Below, piece by piece: positions 1-5,367 of a stretch of DNA of 11,902 nt (position 1 is the first letter of the stretch; every line of letters begins with the position of its first letter). A program made the position numbers and the translations under genes. The stretch comes from Kiritimatiellia bacterium (GTDB lineage: Bacteria; Verrucomicrobiota; Kiritimatiellia; RFP12; UBA3636): positions 1 to 11,902 of the forward strand of contig JAEDLN010000051.1 in the NCBI GenBank assembly GCA_016295275.1, read 5' to 3'. The notes beneath the pieces are model-generated. The model was not told where the DNA came from. It worked only from the letters and a program-made list of their open reading frames with translations, and did not search any database.

Positions 1-539
1 GCATCGGCGGATACGCCTTTGCCTTTTGCCCTTTCTTGACAAGCGTAACGATTCCACACAGCGTTACGAGCATCGACTGGAGAGCCTTCGAGGATTGCAA
101 ATCCTTGACAAGCATCACGATTCCAAACAGCGTCACGAGCATCGGCATGGGAGCCTTCGCCGGTTGCTCTTCCTTGACAAGCATCACGATTCCAAACAGC
201 GTTACGAGTATCAGCGCGGGTGCCTTCGTCGGTTGCTCTTCCTTGACAAGCATCACGATTCCGGACAGCGTCACGAGCATCGGCAAGGGTGCCTTCATGG
301 GTTGCTCTTCCTTGACAAGCATCACGATTCCGGACAGTGTCACGAGCATAGGTGCGGACGCCTTCATGGGTTGCACTTCCTTGAAAAGCATAACGATTCC
401 AAACAGCGTTACGAGTATCGGCGAGAATGCCTTCGACGGTTGCGAATCCTTGATAAGCGTGAGAGTGGAGAATCCTTCGCTGAACCTTGACAATGCCAGC
501 ATTCCCGATGGCGTCAAAGTTACGTATGTGAGAAAATAA
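1..539 (+). CDS. BspA-like leucine-rich repeat protein, 3' end (5' end outside window)
   Basis: Reading from base 3, the frame is open from the left edge to TAA at 537-539, so the true start lies upstream. The visible part (about 178 residues) is made of 23-residue leucine-rich repeats with the pattern SLTSITIPNSVTSIGxxAF followed by xGC. This is the BspA / Treponema pallidum-type LRR (LRR_5), usually found in secreted or surface proteins that bind host or matrix proteins. The final unit, from about base 450, loses the consensus and becomes a capping tail ending VTYVRK. No membrane anchor, LPxTG motif or type IX secretion domain is visible at the C-terminus, so the anchor or signal peptide must be in the missing N-terminal part or absent. 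A TTG at 36 could be mistaken for the start, but repeat sequence clearly continues upstream of it. The family call is secure; ligand and location are inference. Confidence 0.93.
   Translation, partial: IGGYAFAFCPFLTSVTIPHSVTSIDWRAFEDCKSLTSITIPNSVTSIGMGAFAGCSSLTSITIPNSVTSISAGAFVGCSSLTSITIPDSVTSIGKGAFMGCSSLTSITIPDSVTSIGADAFMGCTSLKSITIPNSVTSIGENAFDGCESLISVRVENPSLNLDNASIPDGVKVTYVRK
36..449 (+). repeat. Tandem 69-bp repeats (six clear units) encoding the LRRs
   Basis: The marker TTGAxAAGC recurs at 36, 105, 174, 243, 312, 381 and 450, an exact 69-bp period (23 codons). Units 36-449 are close copies at the DNA level. A partial unit precedes them at 1-35, and the one starting at 450 is degenerate. 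The most conserved part encodes the LTSITIP/NSVTSI strand, and most variation falls in the codons after GAF. Because the period is a multiple of three, gain or loss of units by slippage or recombination keeps the frame open. It also keeps a second frame open over 26-490, which is not a gene. Confidence 0.95.
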
Positions 540-563
540 ACCTCCCCTCCCGTACCAAAGAAA

Positions 564-593
564 GGCCGCCCCGCTTCTGCGAGACGGCCGTTT
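564..593. terminator. Hairpin terminator, probably bidirectional
   Basis: Two 11-base arms, 564-574 and 579-589, pair around a TTCT loop (575-578) with two mismatches; the outer five pairs are all G-C. On the plus strand the stem is followed by TTTCGTTT, 25 bases after the LRR stop codon. On the minus strand it is followed by TTTCTTT and lies 27 bases past the stop of the minus-strand remnant. It therefore sits between two converging genes and suits both. The U tracts are interrupted, so strength is uncertain. Confidence 0.7.
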
Positions 594-615
594 CGTTTGA
601 AGGTAACGGCTCGCT

Positions 616-1170
616 TCAGCCGGAGAAGCCAAATTCCCTCTCCTGCTCGTCCCATACGAGGCTCTGGACGCGCAGAAGCCTCGCGACCGACAGATCAGGC
701 GGCATGTCCCATCCGGAAACGATTACCTCCAGGATGCGCGGAGATAGAAACGCGAGGTTGAACGCGTGCCGCACATTGCTCGGGTCGAGCCCGTGCGCCT
801 CCGCCATCGCCTTAACCGTCGGAAAGTCCCCCCTCTCGAATTCCTCCCGCCAGGCACCCCCCGTGCGATGGCAATGCGAATTCCGTTTTCGATGAAAGCG
901 ATGGAGAGCGTCCGGCTGCGGTTGTCGGTGCAGTCGATGGTTCGAACGTCACCGGAGGTCACCACATCCTGTGGTAAGTCCGGAAGCTCGGACTCGTCCG
1001 GACAAATGCTGTGACATGCACACGACGCTCGAGATTGCCGTGCGCCTAGCCGAGACGTTCCTAGACGACCCGTGCAGGGCGACTTTTCCCTTTACAGGCG
1101 CGGCATCGAAAAGGAGCTGTACATTTTCGGGTTTTGCCTTGGTCCGCCATTCTGGTAGAATGGATGCCAT
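616..1170 (-). pseudogene. Frameshifted remnant with a serine-recombinase-like C-terminal helix-turn-helix
   Basis: The last 63 codons (807 to 616) read MAEAHGLDPSNVRHAFNLAF and continue LSPRILEVIVSG, then DLSVARLLR and end WDEQEREFGFSG. From memory of the family, this closely follows the C-terminal tail of many large serine recombinases (a helix-turn-helix, then LAFLAPDIVEAILxG, a DLTxxRLLR block and a final WxEQRxxLGF). The same frame continues upstream to about 860 (GGAWREEFERGDFPTVKAM) and reaches a stop at 949-951. Protein-like sequence then continues in another frame from about 1000 to 865 (ESELPDLPQDVVTSGDVRTI, then DCTDNRSRTLSIAFIENG). The shift falls at a run of six G on the minus strand (857-862). 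A good start, ATG at 1168-1170 with GGAGGG four bases upstream, opens the original frame (MASILPEWRTKAKPENVQLL). The whole would be about 184 codons with two compensating frameshifts. No resolvase catalytic domain is present. Decay is likeliest, but a sequencing indel in the G run or a programmed shift cannot be excluded. Confidence 0.55.
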
Positions 1171-1247
1171 GAAACCCTCCATTATCCGCATAGATTCACG
1201 CACATTACCGGATATTGGGAACAGTTCAGATTCGGACAAAACAAACC

Positions 1248-1925
1248 ATGAAAACGAAAGTATTCGTCCTGACACTTCTTCTCGTTGTGAACGCGTATGC
1301 ATGGATGGAGCCTTGGGCACCGCCGTTCGACTGGTCGCCGGCGCGTTTCAGGACGCTTCCGAATGAGACCATGGAAAAGTTATTCTCTGCGATCAAGGAT
1401 TCGGACGGACGTTCCTACGATGACGATCGATTCAGCCATACCAAAGGTGTCACACTGGATCTGAATGGCGACGACATCAATGACATTGCGCTCTTCATCC
1501 CTTATCTGGGGTGTGGATTGGCCGCGAACGGTTATTCAGCGCATTTCCTCGTCTCCGACGGACAAGGCGGTTGCATGGAAAATATCCTAGAATGTTACGG
1601 TGCGGAACCTTCCGACCTCGTGAACGTGAACGGGAAAACATACTTCAGGCAATCCAGCCACGTTTGGCATTACGACAAGAGCAAACACAATTATTGGGTC
1701 TATAGTTTGTTTTCGTTCGAGACGAACGGACTGATCAAATGCGCGAACGACGATATCGGCGATCCCTTCCCGGGCATCACGATCCACTACGAAACGCCCA
1801 GATTCACGCAAGCCGATCTCGCCCCTGCCGTTCGGAAGGAAATCGCCGAAGCAGTCAAACCCGTCTCCCGCAAATTTACGATACTCAAAGGGGACATAAA
1901 GAGCCAGCGCTTGATGAAACAGTAG
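1248..1925 (+). CDS. Secreted protein of unknown function with an FG-GAP-like Ca-binding loop
   Basis: 225 residues. I chose ATG 1248 rather than the in-frame TTG at 1215 because it starts a clean signal peptide: MKTK, a hydrophobic core FVLTLLLVV, and a likely signal peptidase I site NAYA/W at residues 18-19. The mature protein contains TLDLNGDDINDIALF at residues 69-83. The spacing D71, N73, D75, D79 resembles the calcium loops of FG-GAP/VCBS repeats, but only one copy is present, so it is not a propeller. A cysteine-containing middle part (LGCGLAANGY, GGCMENILECYG) and an aromatic stretch (SSHVWHYDKSKHNYWVYSLF) follow, and the tail is basic. I do not recognise a named family. No Shine-Dalgarno is visible before the start. 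A weak promoter match, TTGCCT (1134-1139), 16 bases, TAGAAT (1156-1161), lies 86 bases upstream. The gene is flanked by decayed genes on both sides. Confidence 0.8.
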   Translation: MKTKVFVLTLLLVVNAYAWMEPWAPPFDWSPARFRTLPNETMEKLFSAIKDSDGRSYDDDRFSHTKGVTLDLNGDDINDIALFIPYLGCGLAANGYSAHFLVSDGQGGCMENILECYGAEPSDLVNVNGKTYFRQSSHVWHYDKSKHNYWVYSLFSFETNGLIKCANDDIGDPFPGITIHYETPRFTQADLAPAVRKEIAEAVKPVSRKFTILKGDIKSQRLMKQ

Positions 1926-2111
1926 TTGTCGATATCGTCATTCGGCTTGTGGCATCATTTTGTCCATAAGGAAGACAAGGAGTATCGGTCAGATCCGATG
2001 CTGTCATCTCGTCGACCGAGAACCTCGCCGGACAGACGATGGGTACGGACTGGGATTGCTGCTACAATGTCTCACTCACCAACCCCAATGGTCTTGGTGC
2101 CAGCTGATCCT

Positions 2112-2451
2112 ATGGCCATCGCGGCGAACCGATTGAACCAGTACGCATAGGCAAGGGCACAATAATCCCATCACGCCATCAGAAGAACTGTTCCAGCCCG
2201 TCTACGACGATGACGGCAACCAAACACTCGTCAAAACCGCAACCGACACCTGGCAGGTCTCCTACAATGGCAAGACCCGCCCGGTGCGTTGGGAGAACGG
2301 CGATGCGGTCATCAAAATATCCTGCGACCGCATGGGCTGCCGCGTGACGAAAAACGACCAACGCTTCGTCTACCATGGCTATCGGCAGATTGCGCACAAC
2401 GCTTTCCATGCGTATGTGTGGGATCCGACGAACCCAATCGCAACGCGTCCG
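2112..2451 (+). pseudogene. Orphan fragment of an RHS/YD-repeat core domain, frameshifted
   Basis: Translation of 2161-2451 gives classic RHS core text: PVYDDDGNQTLVKTATDTWQ, then VSYNGKTRPVRWENG, SCDRMGCRVTKNDQRFVYHG and YVWDPTNPIATRP. This matches the pattern in RHS proteins where YDxDGNQ, NRPVxW, YDRMGRRVxK, FVYDGY and WDPTEPxATRPL follow one another. The preceding ANRLNQYA motif (2127-2150) is in a different frame and runs into a stop at 2148-2150, so a frameshift separates it from the rest. Several core residues are altered (SCDRMGC for YDRMGRR). Similarity ends abruptly at about 2451, before the RHS hallmark and any C-terminal toxin tip. There is no start codon, no N-terminal region and no immunity gene. 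In the 1926-2111 interval before it I see no gene. This is a scar of an RHS gene, either deleted or left by recombination. Confidence 0.85.
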
Positions 2452-2488
2452 GCATGCGGGCTATGCGTCTTTATGCTAAACTCGCACC

Positions 2489-2869
2489 ATGGTCAATCTG
2501 CTTTTTGTTGGAATCGGTTCGGCATTCGGCGGAATCGTTCGTTATTGGATCGGACTGCATGTCAAATCGGGCGGTTCTTTCCCGATTGCGACTTGCATCG
2601 TAAATCTTGTCGGCTCTTTGCTGATCGGATTGCTCTCCGGTTGGCTTGAGCGAAGTTATTCGCAAAGCTCCCTTGCACCGATGATTCGCTCCTTCGCCGT
2701 CATCGGATTTTGTGGTGGCTTCACGACCTTTTCCACCTTTTCCAACGAAATCTTCCGGATGTTGCATCATTCGCAATACGGTGCGGCCTTTCTCTATCTG
2801 TCGATTTCGATTCTGGCAGGGCTCGGTGCCGTCTTTGCCGGATACGCCATCGCAAAATCGGTTGGCTGA
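2489..2869 (+). CDS. crcB: Fluoride ion channel CrcB/Fluc
   Basis: 126 residues, the usual length for CrcB. It forms a dual-topology dimeric channel in the inner membrane that exports fluoride. Family motifs are present: GGIVRYWIG (14-22), the pore Asn in ATCIVNLVGSLLIG (N39), and GFCGGFTTFSTFSNE (73-87), which carries the Phe residues of the fluoride path and the sodium-site region. Four hydrophobic segments are seen. The start ATG 2489 is the only sensible one, but no Shine-Dalgarno precedes it. A TATGCT box at 2472-2477 lies 11 bases before the ATG, so a very short leader is possible. No fluoride riboswitch is visible upstream; the preceding bases are RHS debris. It converges on the yccF end of the minus-strand gene set. 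Confidence 0.95.
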   Translation: MVNLLFVGIGSAFGGIVRYWIGLHVKSGGSFPIATCIVNLVGSLLIGLLSGWLERSYSQSSLAPMIRSFAVIGFCGGFTTFSTFSNEIFRMLHHSQYGAAFLYLSISILAGLGAVFAGYAIAKSVG

Positions 2870-2906
2870 TGCTTCACACGAATGCGAGCCTGCAGGCGCA
2901 TGAATA

Positions 2907-2930
2907 AACACGCCCGCAAACAAGGGTGTT
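2907..2930. terminator. Hairpin between converging crcB and yccF
   Basis: AACAC plus CC (from 2907, with a one-base bulge) can pair with GGGTGTT at 2924-2930 around a short loop. Read on the minus strand, the stem is followed by TATTC with the last T residues in the stem, so it could end the yccF-side operon. The plus-strand side has no T tract. It is the only hairpin of note in the 92-bp gap between the two genes. The call is tentative. Confidence 0.4.
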
Positions 2931-2961
2931 CAACAGTCCGAATGGTCTTTGCAACCGTCTG

Positions 2962-3408
2962 CTAACCAATTTTCGCGTCCACTGCCGCCTTGGCCGAACG
3001 GGAACGGGCTGCTTCCGCAATATCTTTCGAAACGGTTCGCTTCCCGAGAGGCGCAAAAGCGGCAATGGCAATTTGAAAGTTGGCGAGACCGAACGGAATT
3101 CCGACAATGGTCATGCAATCGGCTAGACCGGTCAGCACATGCGCAATGGCGAGCCATAAACCGGAAAAGATACACCAGAGAAAATTCATGATACCGGTTC
3201 CGGCAATCCGCTTTTCACCGAGAAACTCCGCCGGAACAAGCTCCTTGCCAAAGGGCAAGAAAGCAAATCCCGCAATTCGAAAGCAGGCGATGCCAATAGG
3301 GATGCCTACAATCGTCAGACACCAGACGCAGCCAACCAACAACCAGGAAAGTCCAAGGACAAAACCGCCGCCAAAGACGAACCAAAGAAGATTTCCGATG
3401 AATGACAT
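2962..3408 (-). CDS. yccF: YccF-family inner membrane protein
   Basis: 148 residues, the same length as E. coli YccF. It contains the two copies of the YccF (DUF307) motif: CLTIVGIPIGIACFRIAGFA with LPFGKE at about 30-56, and CMTIVGIPFGLANFQIAIAA with PLGKR at about 98-124. The N-terminal stretch (NLLWFVFGGGFVLGLSWLLVG) and the middle stretch (MNFLWCIFSGLWLAIAHVLTG) are hydrophobic, giving a four-segment membrane protein. The C-terminus is an Ala/Lys/Arg tail of about 25 residues. Biological function is not established for the family. The start ATG is 22 bases past the GNAT stop and has a weak GAGGA about 10 bases upstream, so this is probably the last gene of the minus-strand operon. Confidence 0.93.
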   Translation of the reverse strand: MSFIGNLLWFVFGGGFVLGLSWLLVGCVWCLTIVGIPIGIACFRIAGFAFLPFGKELVPAEFLGEKRIAGTGIMNFLWCIFSGLWLAIAHVLTGLADCMTIVGIPFGLANFQIAIAAFAPLGKRTVSKDIAEAARSRSAKAAVDAKIG

Positions 3409-3430
3409 TGCGTAGGATCCTCACGGCACC

Positions 3431-4009
3431 TTACAAATCGCGTCCCGATTCAATCTCCTCCCATCCGGGACGCGCCATGGCAACCTCCGGACAGGTAAAG
3501 GGCGATTCATGCTTCGAACAGTTGGCGCAGCCACGGTACAATTTGTGCATAATCAGGTGCTTGTCAACCGTTTCGAAGCCCATGTGATGGAAAAACCGGG
3601 TTTCAAACGTCAAAACGATAATCTGCCATACGCGAAGCCCCTCTAGCCGTTTCAGTTGTGCAGAGACCATAGCCCTGCCAACCCCGCACTTTCTCCAATC
3701 GGGTTTGACGCAAACCGACTGAAGCTCGGCCGTCGTTTTCAGGGGATTTCCAAACTCCGCCCAAAGCTGATAGGCAATTGTGCCGACAATCTCGCCCGCA
3801 TCGGAAACCGCAACCATGAATCGGTCGATATTCTCAATGACATTGGTCAATGAGCGGGTAATCAACCGTTCGCAGTCGCTGGCAATCAGCGCGTAGATGT
3901 CACGGGCATCCGTAAAAGTCGCCGGACGAATCTTGATCCCCGCCGAAACACCGGCATGCGCGGAAGGAGAATAGGTGGAATCGCTCATAGAATCAATGCC
4001 GTCAAGCAT
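3431..4009 (-). CDS. GNAT acetyltransferase, N-acetylglutamate-synthase-like, with Cys-rich tail
   Basis: 192 residues. A GNAT fold spans about residues 25-157: it opens KIRPATFTDARDIYAL, has the beta-strand EIVGTIAYQLW, then ELQSVCVKPDWRKCGVGRAM. The R106-x-x-G109-x-G111 loop in the last stretch binds the acetyl-CoA pyrophosphate. FFHHMGFETVDKHLIMHK follows near the fold's end. Layout and the closing cysteine motif (C161, C164, C173, then PEVAM) resemble short ArgA-type N-acetylglutamate synthases that lack the amino-acid-kinase domain, so a role in the first step of arginine synthesis is plausible but unproven. ATG 4009 overlaps the phosphomannomutase stop by 8 bases (ATGCTTGA), suggesting translational coupling. 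An internal ATG at residue 8 is an alternative start. The first 20 or so residues are Ser-rich and lie outside the fold. Confidence 0.85.
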   Translation of the reverse strand: MLDGIDSMSDSTYSPSAHAGVSAGIKIRPATFTDARDIYALIASDCERLITRSLTNVIENIDRFMVAVSDAGEIVGTIAYQLWAEFGNPLKTTAELQSVCVKPDWRKCGVGRAMVSAQLKRLEGLRVWQIIVLTFETRFFHHMGFETVDKHLIMHKLYRGCANCSKHESPFTCPEVAMARPGWEEIESGRDL

Positions 4010-5351
4010 CCATAAAGGGTTTGAGAACTTGTTCGATCGCTTCTTTCCGGCTCAATAAGAGAGCTTCGCTTTTCGCTTCCAGAATCAGCCGCAAATAGGG
4101 TTCCGTATTGGATTTGCGCAAATTGAACCACCAATCGGACCAATCGCAGCGAATCCCGTCGAAATCAAGGATGCGCTCCGGTTCCGGCAATGTTTTCATC
4201 CAAGTCTCCACCGCCAAAATCGCTGCGTCCTTTTCATGAATGACATAGTTGCACTCGCCGCTATTGGCATAGACGTCAATCGGAGCCAGCAAATCCCGGA
4301 ATGTCTGCCCACGGCGAATCGCCTCCGCCGCATGCGTAAGGATGATCGACGCGCACAGAACAGAGGAATCGCAGTGATGGAAATCGCGGAAATAGTAGTG
4401 TCCCGCCAACTCGCCGCCTACGATGGCATGAAGTTCGCGCAATTTGACCTTGGCAAATGCATGGCCGACCTTCCAAAGATGGGGGGCGCCGCCAAGCTTC
4501 GACACATATTCCGTAACTCCCCGCGACGTGCGAATATCGCAGAGAATCGCCGCCCCGGGTTCCTTGGCAAGATAATGCTGCGCCAAAATTCCGGTCATGA
4601 TGTCGGGCCTGACAAATTTCCCTTGCGAATCCACAAAGGCGACGCGATCGGCATCTCCGTCAAAGATGACGCCCAAATGCGCCCCGCTCGACACAACGGC
4701 CTTTCCAAGTTGCGCCGTTGCTTCCGGAAGCAGAGGATTTGGCGGATGATTGGGGAATGTTCCATCCAATTCCTCGTTCAGAAAGGTCGCATTTGCCTCT
4801 CCAAACAGCTTCCGTGCCAAAAGCCCCGCCATCCCGTTGGAACAATCGACGACAAAACGCAAGCCTTCCAGCGAGCCGAGATTGCGGCGATGATACGCCA
4901 AATAGTCTTCTAAATAGTTGACCTGTTTTACGACGCCCGGATTGACGGAGGCGGGCGGCAATTCTTTGCCAACCATCGATTCCAATTCGAGCAACCCGGA
5001 ATCAACACCGACCGGCAAAGCGCCGCGCCGCGAGATTTTCAATCCGTTGTATTCCTTCGAATTGTGGGAAGCCGTAATCATGACTGCCGCATCATACCCG
5101 TACTCCGCCACATAGTAGTACGTCATGGGCGTTGTGCAAAGCCCCATGTCATCAACATCGGCCCCCGCCTCCGTCAAGCCTCGCCGCAACGACTCCGCCG
5201 CTATCGGCGAACTGGTGCGGACATCGCGTCCAATCAACACGCGACGGGCATCAAGAAGTTTCGGAAGACAGCGCCCGATGCGATAAACCAAATCCGCATC
5301 CAAATCGCGATCCCAAATGCCGCGAATGTCATACGCCTTAAATGCACTCAT
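4002..5351 (-). CDS. Phosphomannomutase/phosphoglucomutase (alpha-D-phosphohexomutase)
   Basis: 449 residues from ATG 5351. It interconverts hexose 1- and 6-phosphates (mannose and/or glucose) in the cytoplasm through a phosphoserine. Motifs in order: AFKAYDIRG (3-11), the catalytic serine loop TASHN with S95, the magnesium loop DGDADR (231-236), the sugar-specificity loop GELAGHYYFRD (313-323), and the phosphate-binding RKSNTEPYLRL (412-422). The E of the sugar loop fits a PMM/PGM of the ManB/AlgC type; the usual S of GEMSGH is A here. The frame is open to an ATG at 5405, but that overlaps the upstream gene. ATG 5351 starts directly at the conserved N-terminus, lies 16 bases past the branching-enzyme stop and has GGAG 11 bases upstream. 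It probably supplies glucose-1-phosphate or mannose-1-phosphate for glucan or envelope sugars. Confidence 0.95.
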   Translation of the reverse strand: MSAFKAYDIRGIWDRDLDADLVYRIGRCLPKLLDARRVLIGRDVRTSSPIAAESLRRGLTEAGADVDDMGLCTTPMTYYYVAEYGYDAAVMITASHNSKEYNGLKISRRGALPVGVDSGLLELESMVGKELPPASVNPGVVKQVNYLEDYLAYHRRNLGSLEGLRFVVDCSNGMAGLLARKLFGEANATFLNEELDGTFPNHPPNPLLPEATAQLGKAVVSSGAHLGVIFDGDADRVAFVDSQGKFVRPDIMTGILAQHYLAKEPGAAILCDIRTSRGVTEYVSKLGGAPHLWKVGHAFAKVKLRELHAIVGGELAGHYYFRDFHHCDSSVLCASIILTHAAEAIRRGQTFRDLLAPIDVYANSGECNYVIHEKDAAILAVETWMKTLPEPERILDFDGIRCDWSDWWFNLRKSNTEPYLRLILEAKSEALLLSRKEAIEQVLKPFMDA

Positions 5352-5367
5352 TTGTAAATCGTCTCCA

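Noticed and set aside
26..490. Long open frame overlapping the LRR gene, rich in His, Arg and Asp
   Set aside because: It is open only because the 69-bp repeat is a multiple of three; the LRR frame fits a known family and continues beyond both ends.
1..539. Repeats as a possible CRISPR array
   Set aside because: The 69-bp units are contiguous, without unique spacers, and encode LRR protein in frame.
930..960. GGTTCGAAC resembling a tRNA T-loop
   Set aside because: No flanking T-stem pairing, acceptor stem or anticodon arm; the bases read as protein in the remnant gene.
2380..2490. Possible fluoride riboswitch before crcB
   Set aside because: I could not find the conserved GGCGAUGGxGUUC-type elements; the bases encode the end of the RHS fragment.
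4236..4913. 225-codon open frame antisense to the phosphohexomutase
   Set aside because: The minus strand carries the conserved serine, magnesium and sugar loops; no protein family is visible here.
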